Assembly (NCBI GenBank): GCA_903858555.1
Contig: CAIOJG010000105.1
Location: forward strand, 1-15,262
Source of the DNA: Candidatus Magasanikiibacteriota bacterium
Lineage (GTDB): Bacteria > Patescibacteriota > Patescibacteriia > Magasanikbacterales > GWA2-37-8
Length of the DNA: 15,262 nucleotides
Reading direction: 5' to 3'
Shown one piece after another: positions 1 through 7,710 of the stretch. A program made the position numbers and the translations under genes. The stretch's first letter is position 1, and the number at the start of each line of letters is the position of its first letter. The notes beneath the pieces were generated by a model. That model was not told the origin of the DNA. It worked only from the letters and a program-made list of their open reading frames with translations, and searched no databases.

Positions 1-190
1 GACCGACGATATCGGTGGCAATGTAACCCTTGGGATGACCGACGTGTAGCCCAGCCCCAGACGGATATGGAAACATATCCAAAACATAATATTTTGGTTT
101 TCCGGATTCTTCTTTAGTCTTATAAATCCCGCTCTGCTCCCAATTTTTCTTCCATTTTTTCTCTACTTCTTTATGGTTATATTTGGACAT
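1..190 (-). CDS. leuS: Leucyl-tRNA synthetase, N-terminal part (runs off the window edge)
   Basis: Charges tRNA-Leu with leucine in the cytoplasm. The minus strand reads ATG at 188-190, then 63 codons without a stop to the window edge. Residues 36-43 (YVLDMFPY) and the class I signature HVGH at residues 49-52 sit where LeuRS has them: a short N-terminal helix with paired Trp (residues 13 and 17), then FPYPSG, then the HIGH-type motif that binds ATP. Only about 7 percent of a normal LeuRS is present, so the editing domain and KMSKS loop cannot be checked. The gene is separated from the upstream 807-aa gene by a hairpin terminator and has its own promoter candidate at 214-242, so it is probably transcribed separately. 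Confidence 0.95.
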   Translation of the reverse strand, partial: MSKYNHKEVEKKWKKNWEQSGIYKTKEESGKPKYYVLDMFPYPSGAGLHVGHPKGYIATDIVG

Positions 191-213
191 AAATTCAAGA
201 TAAATACTATGCT

Positions 214-242
214 ATCTTATCTAAAAACAGCAGAAAAAGCAA
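214..242 (-). promoter_or_regulatory. Probable leuS promoter
   Basis: On the minus strand, TTGCTT (237-242) and TAAGAT (214-219) are separated by 17 bases. The -35 box matches the sigma-70 consensus at 3 of 6 positions and the -10 at 4 of 6. It lies between the terminator of the upstream gene and the leuS ATG, which is the only place a leuS promoter could be. I see no clear SD before the ATG. Confidence 0.5.
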
Positions 243-259
243 GCTTCCCAATAAAACAC

Positions 260-285
260 AAAACCCGCCAATTAAAGCGGGTTTT
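260..285 (-). terminator. Intrinsic terminator of the 807-aa gene
   Basis: A perfect 9-bp stem (260-268 with 277-285) encloses an 8-base loop. The stem ends in AAAA/TTTT, so on the minus strand the hairpin runs straight into GCGGGTTTT and a T-rich tail. It starts 17 bases after the stop of the 807-aa gene and is nearly symmetrical, so it could stop polymerase from either side. Confidence 0.85.
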
Positions 286-301
286 GACTAAACAATCTTT
301 A

Positions 302-2725
302 TCAAGATAATTTTAAATCCAAATCTTCTATCAACTTTCTTTGATGCTTTAAATTATCTATGACGCCTAAATTGTTCAAATTTTCAAACTTTTTCTTTGC
401 CTGTTCTATCGCACTATCAACATTGGCAAGCGCCGCTTGTTTATCTGCCGCAAGAGCAATTTGAGCATCATTTAACAAAGTATTTTTACTTTCCAAAATT
501 GCGGCTCTTTTTTGTTTAACACCATCTAATAACTGGTCGATTTTTGCTTTATCCAATTTCTGTGTCCCCGCCTGTTTTCCATCTCCATCATAAACCGGGA
601 CTTCTACTTTTCTGGTAAAAAATCCCAACATTGGTTCAGCCGCTGCTTTGCTAGCGTCTTCATATTTTTTTTGAATCGGAGCCAAGACATTGCGAGCATC
701 ATCTAAACCACGTACTTGTGATTTGTAACTATCTCGTTTTACAGTTAAACCCTTAGCATCTTTTCCGACCTTCTCCACCACCGCCTCAAGCGTTGGAGCA
801 AATTCACCGCGCGCCCGCTGTGATTTATCATTCCAGTCTCTTTCTTTTTGTTGTCTGTCTTTGGCTTCAGCCGCTTCTTTTGTTCTTCTATTATAATCAG
901 CCACTTCAGACTTTATTCTTTTCACCACATCTTCCAATTTCTTAGTCATCTCAAAGATAAAATTTTGATCAATATTTTTTTGTGGATCTTTGAGCAACTT
1001 TGGCAAACTCTCCGCGGCTTGATTAATAAAGGACAATTCATTTTTTATCTTAGCATCAACTTCATCAACATTGTTGGCATAATACGGACTCGGAAAAGAC
1101 ATTTCCGCAAACGGCTTGACTGCTTCTTGGGTAGCAGTAATTTGTTCGGCATAAGAAGTCAAACCTTCCATCTTACTTTTATTTTGATTACTTTCAGCTT
1201 TGGTATAATGCCTTACTCCATCTGCCAAAGACACCATCGCAGTTGATTCAAACTCTCCTCTAATTTTCCAAGCGTTACTTCTGGCATTATTAACACTCAT
1301 TCCACGCTCATTTACATCCAAAGAATAGTGTTCAAAAGGAGATTTTGCTCCCTGTCGTGTATACGCTATCGCCACCGCGTCTTTAACTTCTTGCCATAAC
1401 TGAATTTCTTTTTCGTTGGCGGTTTTTTTGTCTCCCGTGTCTTCTCCTTCTTTTATTATCGCTTGATGTTGTTTTATGACATCCGCTTTCAAACGACCAT
1501 CTGCGTCAAAATATTTACTAATTTCTTTCAATACTTCTTCTCGTTTGGCACTGTATTCTTTGGTAAAAATAATTGGACTTGCAGCCGCTTCCAGCTCGGC
1601 AATTTGTAACCCAGAAACTTTATCAACCACCGCGGAAATAATTTCCAGAGGCAAACGACGAGCCTCGAGCAATGAAAGTTTTTTGGGATCAATTTTTTCA
1701 GCCACACCCTCAGCAAATTTATTTAAATCCACGGATTCGTCTGTGGCAGCTTTGTCCAGCAACTCTGCGCCAAATTCTTTTTTAACAAAATCTATCTCAG
1801 CTTGTTTTTTACTAGCTTCTAAATCTTGTATTTTACCTAATAAATCTTTGGATCTTTCTTCTACAAACGCGTCCTGCTCTACTTGTTTTTTTGAATCCAA
1901 AAGCGCGGAAGCTTTGGCATATTGATCGGGAAATTTATCTTTAATCGCTTCTACTTTTATTCTTTGTTCAGCCAACACATCCGATTCTTTAAACTCTTTA
2001 CTTAAATCATCGATTTTGGTTTGCAGCTCGGCAATCTGTTTATCGACATCAGCAGTAATTTCCGCTCGTTTATCTGCCGGCATGACATCAAGTTTATCTT
2101 TTGCGAATTTTTGGACAACTTCCGGATATGATACTTCAAGCCCATCGGCAGCGATTTTTTTATCAAAACCACTTTTGTCGATACCATCAACAAAAGATTG
2201 TCTTTTTTGAGTCTCTTTTTCTTTTTGTGACTGTGCCTCTTTTTGAGCGTCAGCGTGTCTTTTTACTTTTTCTGCTCCCTTTGCAGCCACATTTTTTACG
2301 TCTTGAACGCGATTTTTTTCCGCTTGTTTGTTTTCAATTTCTGCTTCCATTTTTGCCAAATCATCCGGAGAAAAAACTTCCGGCATATCTTTAGCCAAGT
2401 CGTTATTATCTTTTAAACTTTTTTGTAAATTTTGTAAATCTAAATCATGAGCTTCTAAAAGACCGTCCATTTCTTGAGAGATTGCTTTAAGTTCATCTCC
2501 TAAAACAGCCAATTCCGATTCTTGCGCACCAGCTTCCACGCCTTGTGTATGAAGTTTATTAAAAAGTTCCGCTGCTTGTGCGGTTAATTTGCTTACTAAT
2601 TCTTTTGAAGCCGCTTGTTCACTAGCAACAGACTCCGCCGATACTTCCGCAATTTCCCCTTGAGCATCTGGACTTTTTTCACCATTTGCCATTTCACTCT
2701 TATCCAACCCATCTTCTGCTACCAT
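302..2725 (-). CDS. Large cysteine-free coiled-coil protein, unknown function
   Basis: I do not recognise a named family. The 807 residues are dominated by Lys, Glu, Asp, Ala and Gln in long heptad-like stretches (roughly residues 45-180, 215-320, 575-690 and 745-807), typical of extended coiled coils. I found no cysteine, signal peptide or transmembrane segment, so a cytoplasmic structural or scaffold role is an inference. A less helical central region (about 330-570) holds more hydrophobic and aromatic residues and may fold as a globular domain. The first 40 residues are acidic, low in complexity and probably disordered. Met12 is an alternative start; neither start has a convincing SD. The gene begins 6 bases after the stop of the 57-aa gene and shares its promoter. 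Confidence 0.8.
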   Translation of the reverse strand: MVAEDGLDKSEMANGEKSPDAQGEIAEVSAESVASEQAASKELVSKLTAQAAELFNKLHTQGVEAGAQESELAVLGDELKAISQEMDGLLEAHDLDLQNLQKSLKDNNDLAKDMPEVFSPDDLAKMEAEIENKQAEKNRVQDVKNVAAKGAEKVKRHADAQKEAQSQKEKETQKRQSFVDGIDKSGFDKKIAADGLEVSYPEVVQKFAKDKLDVMPADKRAEITADVDKQIAELQTKIDDLSKEFKESDVLAEQRIKVEAIKDKFPDQYAKASALLDSKKQVEQDAFVEERSKDLLGKIQDLEASKKQAEIDFVKKEFGAELLDKAATDESVDLNKFAEGVAEKIDPKKLSLLEARRLPLEIISAVVDKVSGLQIAELEAAASPIIFTKEYSAKREEVLKEISKYFDADGRLKADVIKQHQAIIKEGEDTGDKKTANEKEIQLWQEVKDAVAIAYTRQGAKSPFEHYSLDVNERGMSVNNARSNAWKIRGEFESTAMVSLADGVRHYTKAESNQNKSKMEGLTSYAEQITATQEAVKPFAEMSFPSPYYANNVDEVDAKIKNELSFINQAAESLPKLLKDPQKNIDQNFIFEMTKKLEDVVKRIKSEVADYNRRTKEAAEAKDRQQKERDWNDKSQRARGEFAPTLEAVVEKVGKDAKGLTVKRDSYKSQVRGLDDARNVLAPIQKKYEDASKAAAEPMLGFFTRKVEVPVYDGDGKQAGTQKLDKAKIDQLLDGVKQKRAAILESKNTLLNDAQIALAADKQAALANVDSAIEQAKKKFENLNNLGVIDNLKHQRKLIEDLDLKLS

Positions 2726-2731
2726 ATAATA

Positions 2732-2905
2732 TTATTTAATTGCTTTTATTTTTTTATAAGTTTTAGCCAATTTTTTTTCATCAATAAGTTTATGCATTTT
2801 AGCAAAAACTTTATCCTGTCTATTCTTTAGCTTTTCAATCTTTTTTTCAAAATCAGCCTTTAATTTTAAAAACTGTTCGGACGTAGTGATAGCTTTTTTA
2901 GACAT
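2732..2905 (-). CDS. Small basic helical protein (57 aa), unknown
   Basis: The protein is 57 aa, very Lys-rich, with a predicted coiled coil over roughly residues 8-45 and a basic tail. No family is recognised. An in-frame ATG lies 39 bases further upstream (2942-2944), but the -10 box at 2931-2936 falls between the two ATGs. A transcript starting about 7 bases after that box would include only the ATG at 2903-2905, so I take that as the start. It is the first gene of a two-gene unit with the 807-aa coiled-coil protein 6 bases downstream, which suggests the two act together (inference). A nucleic-acid-binding role is possible given the charge but unproven. Confidence 0.65.
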   Translation of the reverse strand: MSKKAITTSEQFLKLKADFEKKIEKLKNRQDKVFAKMHKLIDEKKLAKTYKKIKAIK

Positions 2906-2930
2906 ATTTAATTTAGTGTATGTTTGGGTA

Positions 2931-2960
2931 ATTATACACCGCAAAAGGTTGCCGTGTCTA
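2931..2960 (-). promoter_or_regulatory. Promoter of the 57-aa/807-aa operon
   Basis: On the minus strand, TAGACA (2955-2960, 5 of 6 to consensus) and a perfect TATAAT (2931-2936) are separated by 18 bases. Predicted transcription start is near 2924, giving a leader of about 20 bases. It sits just past the GC-rich terminator of the preceding cassette. Confidence 0.75.
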
Positions 2961-2970
2961 TAAAGAAGAT

Positions 2971-2995
2971 GACCGCCGGCGAATTGCCGGCGGTC
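2971..2995 (-). terminator. GC-rich terminator of the 50-aa gene cassette
   Basis: A perfect 10-bp stem of mostly G and C (2971-2980 with 2986-2995) has a 5-base loop. On the minus strand it is followed by ATCTTCTTTATAG, which is T-rich though not a pure T-run. It lies about 80 bases after the stop at 3076. The stem is far more GC-rich than the other terminators here, matching the composition of the small gene it follows. Confidence 0.7.
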
Positions 2996-3075
2996 CTACC
3001 CTCACGCCGCTGGCGATCGTCATGAAGACAAAACCAACAGACGATCAATTTACTCCACCGGCTCACCGCAAGAAC

Positions 3076-3228
3076 TCAGTCGAGCACGCAACGCTTCGTT
3101 TCCTCTTCTGACTGCTTGAACCATTTTCGCCACACTTTGAGCGTCTTCCTGCCCTCGGTTGAAGGTCGAAGTGGGTTTGTCCATCGCTTTCTTTTTTTGG
3201 GCTGCTCTTTTACTGTTTTCTCGGCCAT
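3076..3228 (-). CDS. Small strongly basic protein (50 aa), unknown
   Basis: The protein is rich in Lys and Arg with several Trp (KKRKRW near residues 11-16, then VWRKWF near 32-37) and ends in an acidic patch and CVLD. No family is recognised. The start is fixed by GGAGGG at 3233-3238, four bases before the ATG at 3226-3228; an in-frame ATG ten codons upstream (3256-3258) has no such site. The gene has its own near-consensus promoter and its own terminator, so it is a monocistronic unit. Its base composition and codon choice are richer in G and C than the flanking operons, like the gene at 9035-9595. Charge and Trp content would fit nucleic acid or ribosome contact, but that is a guess. Confidence 0.6.
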   Translation of the reverse strand: MAEKTVKEQPKKRKRWTNPLRPSTEGRKTLKVWRKWFKQSEEETKRCVLD

Positions 3229-3232
3229 GACA

Positions 3233-3238
3233 CCCTCC
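3233..3238 (-). promoter_or_regulatory. Strong ribosome binding site (GGAGGG) of the 50-aa gene
   Basis: GGAGGG lies 4 bases upstream of the ATG at 3226-3228. It decides the start against the in-frame ATG at 3256-3258 and is one of few textbook SD sites in the window. Confidence 0.7.
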
Positions 3239-3261
3239 GTAAGAAGCAAATTTACCACTCT

Positions 3262-3290
3262 ATGGTATTACCTACTAAAAAATCTGTCAA
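3262..3290 (-). promoter_or_regulatory. Promoter of the 50-aa gene
   Basis: On the minus strand, a perfect TTGACA (3285-3290), a 17-base spacer, then TACCAT (3262-3267, 4 of 6). The -35 box abuts the T-run of the fpg terminator, so termination of one unit and start of the next are packed into about 35 bases. Confidence 0.75.
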
Positions 3291-3294
3291 TTAA

Positions 3295-3319
3295 AAAATC
3301 CCGACCAGATCGGGATTTT
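3295..3319 (-). terminator. Intrinsic terminator of the gdhA-membrane protein-fpg operon
   Basis: A 10-bp stem (3295-3304 with 3310-3319) has a 5-base loop and a GC core of CCCGA/TCGGG. On the minus strand it is followed by an uninterrupted T-run. It begins 5 bases after the fpg stop. Confidence 0.9.
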
Positions 3320-3323
3320 ATTT

Positions 3324-4193
3324 TTACTTTTGACATTTAGAACAATAATGTGTCCCCCGCCCCGCGTGCTTTACTTTTAAAATAATGCTTTTACAATGTT
3401 TACATTTTTCACCGTCACGGCCATAAACATTTAAGAAATTTACATGACTACCGGTGCGCCCGTCGCTATCCACATAATTATTAAAAGTAGTACCACGATT
3501 TTTTATAGCCAATTTTAAAACGTGCGCAATCTTGTGGTAAAGTTTTTCCAGTTCCGCTTTGGTCAAAGTCGAGGCTTTGCGAAATGGTAAAATTCCAGCA
3601 TCAAAACAAGCTTCATCCGCGTAAATATTACCAATACCGGAAATCAATTTTTGATTGAGAATCAGTGCCTTTACATTAGTCTGTCTTTTTTTAAATAATT
3701 TTTCAAATGCTTCAAAAGTGTAATCGGGAGTTAGTGGCTCAATCCCAAAATTATTTTTAACAATTTTTTCTTTTTCTTCTGTGGAGACGAGTTTTAAATA
3801 TCCAAACCGACGCATGTCATTAAAAAACAACTGACTACCATCGGAAAATGTAAAAATCACGCGCGTGAATTTATTTGGCACATTGGTGTCCATCGCAGAC
3901 TGGCTATGACCTCCGGCCAAGAGCTGTTTTTTATGGCGATAAATCAGCTGACCAGTCATCTTGAGATGAATCAGCAAAAAACCGAATTTACCGGTTTTAT
4001 CCAAAGCAAACATCAGTAGTTTCCCACGTCGTTCAATATGACTAAAATTATTTCCAACCAAAACTTTCAAGAACTCCGCGGATTTATTGTGAACACTTTT
4101 AGTGGCCAAGATTTCAATGTCTTTTATTTTTTGACCCGCAATCTTTTTTTCCAAATCACGGCGAATAGTTTCTACCTCGGGTAATTCCGGCAT
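3324..4193 (-). CDS. mutM: Formamidopyrimidine-DNA glycosylase (Fpg/MutM)
   Basis: Base-excision repair enzyme that removes oxidised purines such as 8-oxoguanine and nicks the resulting abasic site by beta/delta elimination. At 289 aa it is slightly longer than the usual 270-275. Pro2 and Glu3 of the N-terminal MPELPEVE are the catalytic nucleophile and acid; Lys58 (RRGK) is the conserved beta-domain lysine; GIGNIYADEA at about 186-195 is the helix-two-turn-helix DNA-binding signature. The C-terminal zinc finger is complete (Cys264, Cys267, Cys284, Cys287) with the conserved Arg in GRGTHYC. The family is called by the intact ends, so Fpg rather than endonuclease VIII. It starts one base after the stop of the membrane protein gene and has no SD, so it is the last gene of an operon and likely coupled to it. 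Confidence 0.95.
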   Translation of the reverse strand: MPELPEVETIRRDLEKKIAGQKIKDIEILATKSVHNKSAEFLKVLVGNNFSHIERRGKLLMFALDKTGKFGFLLIHLKMTGQLIYRHKKQLLAGGHSQSAMDTNVPNKFTRVIFTFSDGSQLFFNDMRRFGYLKLVSTEEKEKIVKNNFGIEPLTPDYTFEAFEKLFKKRQTNVKALILNQKLISGIGNIYADEACFDAGILPFRKASTLTKAELEKLYHKIAHVLKLAIKNRGTTFNNYVDSDGRTGSHVNFLNVYGRDGEKCKHCKSIILKVKHAGRGTHYCSKCQK

Positions 4194-4194
4194 A

Positions 4195-5967
4195 TTATTT
4201 TATTTTAAAACCAATCACTTGGCTATCTTCATAGTATCTTACCAGACCTAGATTTTGAGTCAAATATCCAAATAAACGTTGAGACTCTGGAGCGTTAGAA
4301 TCGGACAATTGTTTATCAAAGACAAAATATTTAGCTTGGTACCAATCAAAGAAATGAGTAATTTTATTTTTATCCAAATCATCTTTATCCGGCAAAGTTT
4401 TAGAAAAATTCAAAAAATATTTTACTACCGGTTCCTGAGCATAAAAATCTCGCGTGCTAAATGGCAGACGACTAAGGTGCCCACCCAAAATCGGATGCCC
4501 ATGGATTACTTGGTGCGACAAACTCACCCGTGCAGATTCAGTAAAAGCAAAGTAACCGCTACTGATAGATAACGGCAATTCCACCACTGTCCCCGGCGGT
4601 GCATTTTTAATTTCCGTAAAGATTGGCGATACTTTTTGTGCTTCTGTAAATAAAATATTTTTAGGAACAAATAATGAATCTATTACTAACCCAACATATA
4701 TGATTACCGCTAAAATTGAAACCAGATTTTTTTTCGGTAACGTGGCAAAAATATTTTTTAATAAGATTCCAAAAATTCCGGCCAAGAAAAAAATAAATAC
4801 AAATAGCCAGCGTGCCGGCATTCGAAAATTATAAAATTGATTACTGATTTTACCAAACAATAAATATGGCAGCGGTAAATGCGTATTAAACCCAAAGACA
4901 TGTAAATATGGCCCCCAAGACAGCATTAAAAAGAAAAATGCGCATAGCCCATATATGGACATCCACATTTTATCCTCCTTACCAAACGACTGTTTACGAC
5001 AAAATTTAATACAGAGCAATACCACTAAAATAAAGGTAAAACCCACAAACGCGTTTCCTGCCGTCAAATCCACGTTTCTATATAAACCACTCAAACTCCC
5101 CCACCACAAATGAAACTGTGATGGCCGAAATAAATTGATGATATCGCCGTGATAAAAATCCACATCACTCACACTCGGTACTGCCAAATTGGAAATATTT
5201 TTTCGGTCTAAAAATAACAAAATGAATTTTGGCAACGATACCAATAACCACGACCAAGCCAAAATACTATTTATTTTCACCCACTGTTTCCAATCTTGTT
5301 TCAAAGACACACCACGCAAAATTGCGTACAGCAACAACGCCATTCCGCAAAAAGCAAAAACTAAAAATTCATTCCACCACGCCAAACCTAAAAATATTCC
5401 GCTCAAAACCAAAAATATTTTTTTAGGAAAATGTTGATAGGCTTCATAGGCCAAAAGTGTCGCCGGCAAATACCAAAAACTCAATAAATTCTGAGTACCA
5501 AATAAACTATACACAGCCCATAAATGTTGAAACCCAAAAAACTGCCCCGCTAAAAACGCCGGCCAAAAATCGTTCAGTGTCAACCTAAAAAATAAATACG
5601 CACAATACGCGCCCAGCACCGCTGAACCAAGATAAACCAAATTATAACTCAAAGTTAATTTCCGAAAGACCACATTGATGAGCAAAGTCACGGCCGCCTG
5701 CACCAAAGTATTGGTATGCATTGCGAGCGATCCGCCCAGCGGGAAAAAAATATCACGCGTATAAAATGACCAATTTCCACCAGAAATTTTTTGTCCCAAC
5801 TCCCAAACATTCCAAAAATATAACGGCGAATCACTGGTATAAAATCCGGCAATTCCAACCGTAAAATATTTTATCAGCGGCCAAGTCAAAATAAAGAAAG
5901 ATAGCGCATATAAAAATATCGCTATCAATTCTTCTTGCCAACGTTTTGGTTTAAATCCGTTTAACAT
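4195..5967 (-). CDS. Polytopic membrane protein, GT-C/YfhO-like
   Basis: A 590-aa integral membrane protein with about 11 hydrophobic segments (first near 14-34, last near 413-432), then a soluble C-terminal domain of about 155 residues. An extended first loop carries YTSDSP (43-48) and FFPLGG (74-79), and a later loop carries NFRMPARW (380-387). This layout resembles GT-C lipid-linked-sugar glycosyltransferases and YfhO-type proteins common in CPR genomes. Glycan transfer to a surface polymer is therefore a reasonable but unproven role; Asp46 would be the candidate catalytic acid by analogy. The start ATG overlaps the gdhA stop by one base (TAATG), indicating translational coupling, and fpg follows one base later. 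The donor sugar and acceptor cannot be told from the sequence. Confidence 0.75.
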   Translation of the reverse strand: MLNGFKPKRWQEELIAIFLYALSFFILTWPLIKYFTVGIAGFYTSDSPLYFWNVWELGQKISGGNWSFYTRDIFFPLGGSLAMHTNTLVQAAVTLLINVVFRKLTLSYNLVYLGSAVLGAYCAYLFFRLTLNDFWPAFLAGQFFGFQHLWAVYSLFGTQNLLSFWYLPATLLAYEAYQHFPKKIFLVLSGIFLGLAWWNEFLVFAFCGMALLLYAILRGVSLKQDWKQWVKINSILAWSWLLVSLPKFILLFLDRKNISNLAVPSVSDVDFYHGDIINLFRPSQFHLWWGSLSGLYRNVDLTAGNAFVGFTFILVVLLCIKFCRKQSFGKEDKMWMSIYGLCAFFFLMLSWGPYLHVFGFNTHLPLPYLLFGKISNQFYNFRMPARWLFVFIFFLAGIFGILLKNIFATLPKKNLVSILAVIIYVGLVIDSLFVPKNILFTEAQKVSPIFTEIKNAPPGTVVELPLSISSGYFAFTESARVSLSHQVIHGHPILGGHLSRLPFSTRDFYAQEPVVKYFLNFSKTLPDKDDLDKNKITHFFDWYQAKYFVFDKQLSDSNAPESQRLFGYLTQNLGLVRYYEDSQVIGFKIK

Positions 5968-7193
5968 TAAACTTTAATCTTACTAGCCACACGCTCAATC
6001 GCTTTTACAAAAGCCGCGGTACGCATTGGCACACTGTATTTGTCTTTGGTTTCCCAAACTTCATTAAAAGCATTGACCATTATCGGCTCAAGTTTAGCGA
6101 GCACTTCCGCTTCACTCCATTTTTGATCTTTTACATTTTGCTCCCATTCAAAACAACTGACCGTCACTCCACCAGCATTGGCCAAAACATCTGGCACCAC
6201 GACAATTCCGCGTGCACTCAAGACTTCATCCGCTTCCGGAGTAGTTGGGCCGTTAGCCATTTCCACGATTATTTTTGCTTTGATTTTATCCGCATTATCC
6301 GAAGTAATTTGGTTTTCCATGGCGGACGGCACCAAAATATCTACCGGCAATTCCAACAGTTCGGCGTTGGATACATTTTGTACTCCATCCATTCCAGACA
6401 AACTGCCTATTTTTTCTTTATGAACAAAAACTTTATCCAAGTCCAAACCATCTGGATTGTAGACACCACCTTTACTATCACTAAGCGCCACAATTTTAAA
6501 ACCATCGGCCGCCAAAAGTTTGGCCATAAAACCACCGACGTTGCCCATGCCTTGAATTGCAACCTTAGTTTCATTGGCTTTTAAATTTAATTTTTTCATT
6601 AGTTCGCGAGTGACATAGACGCCGCCCTGAGCAGTTGCTTGTTCGCGCCCTTCACTGCCACCATCAGCAATGGCTTTGCCAGTGATCACACCAGGATCAC
6701 TATGACCAACCAATTTTTCAAATTCATCACGCATCCAACCCATAATCTTTGGGGTGGTGTACATATCCGGAGCTGGCACGTCTTTATCCGAACCAATCTC
6801 ACGCCAAATTTTGCGTACATATTCGCGCGACATTCTTTCGAGTTCACCTTCAGACAATTTTTTAGAATCTACAATAATACCGCCTTTGCCTCCGCCCATT
6901 GGAATATTTACAGTCGCGCATTTGACCATCATCCAAAAAGACAAGGCCTTAACTTCATCCAAAGACACATTTTCATGGTAACGAATACCACCTTTATATG
7001 GACCCAAAGCGTCATTGTACTGACTGCGGAAACCGGTGAATACTTTCACCTCACCATTGTCCATTTTTACCGGCACCGACACGGCCATCACACGATCCGG
7101 TTGTTTTAAAATCGCATGAACATTTTTATCTAAATTCATGATATTAGCGGCCTTTTCCAGCTGTTTGAGCGCATTTTCAAAAGGATTTTGCAT
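5967..7193 (-). CDS. gdhA: Glutamate dehydrogenase (Glu/Leu/Phe/Val family)
   Basis: Interconverts glutamate with 2-oxoglutarate and ammonia using NAD(P), linking amino acid and central carbon metabolism in the cytoplasm. At 408 aa it matches the short hexameric class. The substrate region shows GPYKGGIRYH (64-73), Lys91 and the catalytic Lys103 in PMGGGKGG; Asp143 in APDM is the expected catalytic acid. The Rossmann fold begins at about residue 210 with GMGNVG (215-220). A Ser/Asp pair at the end of the second strand (SDS, 238-240) is seen in NAD-preferring members, but cofactor choice is not certain. It is first in an operon with the membrane protein (1-base overlap) and fpg. The start ATG has only a weak purine run (AGAAG) before it. 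Confidence 0.93.
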   Translation of the reverse strand: MQNPFENALKQLEKAANIMNLDKNVHAILKQPDRVMAVSVPVKMDNGEVKVFTGFRSQYNDALGPYKGGIRYHENVSLDEVKALSFWMMVKCATVNIPMGGGKGGIIVDSKKLSEGELERMSREYVRKIWREIGSDKDVPAPDMYTTPKIMGWMRDEFEKLVGHSDPGVITGKAIADGGSEGREQATAQGGVYVTRELMKKLNLKANETKVAIQGMGNVGGFMAKLLAADGFKIVALSDSKGGVYNPDGLDLDKVFVHKEKIGSLSGMDGVQNVSNAELLELPVDILVPSAMENQITSDNADKIKAKIIVEMANGPTTPEADEVLSARGIVVVPDVLANAGGVTVSCFEWEQNVKDQKWSEAEVLAKLEPIMVNAFNEVWETKDKYSVPMRTAAFVKAIERVASKIKV

Positions 7194-7220
7194 ACACTTC
7201 TGTTAAAAATTAGTTAATTA

Positions 7221-7249
7221 ATTCTACACCTAACTATACTACAAGTCAA
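7221..7249 (-). promoter_or_regulatory. Promoter of the gdhA operon
   Basis: On the minus strand, TTGACT (7244-7249, 5 of 6), exactly 17 bases, then TAGAAT (7221-7226, 5 of 6). Predicted start is about 20 bases before the gdhA ATG. It lies directly downstream of the terminator of the 128-aa gene. Confidence 0.8.
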
Positions 7250-7253
7250 AACA

Positions 7254-7284
7254 AAAAACCTTTCAGAAAATCTGAAAGGTTTTT
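7254..7284 (-). terminator. Intrinsic terminator of the 128-aa gene
   Basis: A perfect 14-bp stem (7254-7267 with 7271-7284) has a 3-base loop and is flanked by A-runs and T-runs on both sides, so it works on paper in either direction. It begins 11 bases after the stop of the 128-aa gene. Confidence 0.9.
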
Positions 7285-7295
7285 AAAATTGTTTA

Positions 7296-7682
7296 TTATT
7301 TTTTGATAGCTTTAGTCGCCTTTTTCATCTTTTTAGCTGTTTCCTCTACCGCTTTAGCCACCGCATCTTTAGCCGTCTTATTTATTTTTTCCGAACTATC
7401 ATCTAGCCAATCATGCGCTTTCTTGGCAATAATCTTTTGAGCCAAACCACCAGCGCCGTCGGTGATCAAAGTCATTAAATTGGAAACGTGCTCTACTTTG
7501 CCGCGAATATAATTTACTGCCTCCATCAAAGTCTGCAAACGCACTCTAAACTCCTCGATGATCTCATTAGCATTGCGCAATAGACGCATCAAGTAATAAA
7601 ACATCCAGCACAAGAAAAAAGTCACCCACAAAACGCAGAACGAAATTACCAAAAATAAAATGTCTTTTGAATTTGTAAACAT
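7296..7682 (-). CDS. Membrane-anchored helical protein (DUF948-like architecture)
   Basis: A 128-aa protein with one N-terminal transmembrane segment (about residues 8-33, rich in Phe, Leu, Val and Trp), then a heptad-rich stretch (35-70), a Gly-containing break (DGAGG, about 75-79) and an Ala/Lys-rich C-terminal helix ending in repeated Lys. This resembles DUF948-type and similar single-pass proteins with a cytoplasmic coiled coil, but I cannot assign the family firmly. The start has GAGGG about 4 bases upstream. The gene has its own extended -10 promoter, which reaches into the end of the reverse transcriptase gene, and its own terminator, so it is monocistronic. Confidence 0.65.
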   Translation of the reverse strand: MFTNSKDILFLVISFCVLWVTFFLCWMFYYLMRLLRNANEIIEEFRVRLQTLMEAVNYIRGKVEHVSNLMTLITDGAGGLAQKIIAKKAHDWLDDSSEKINKTAKDAVAKAVEETAKKMKKATKAIKK

Positions 7683-7710
7683 AATTCCCTCTTTTAAAAA
7701 TTATATTTAT

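Noticed and set aside
2906..2944. Upstream in-frame ATG giving a 70-aa version of the small basic protein
   Set aside because: The -10 box lies between this ATG and the chosen one, so the longer form would not be on the transcript.
2965..3080. GC-rich stretch as a possible DGR template repeat
   Set aside because: Compared on both strands with the candidate variable region; only short words such as CGATCG are shared, with no adenine-specific mismatch pattern.
3229..3258. Upstream ATG giving a 60-aa version of the 50-aa protein
   Set aside because: GGAGGG is placed for the inner ATG; the outer ATG has no SD and lies close to the -10 box.
6639..7109. Long plus-strand open frame of 156 codons
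   Set aside because: It is the antisense shadow of gdhA, which has full family motifs on the minus strand, and has no family features of its own.
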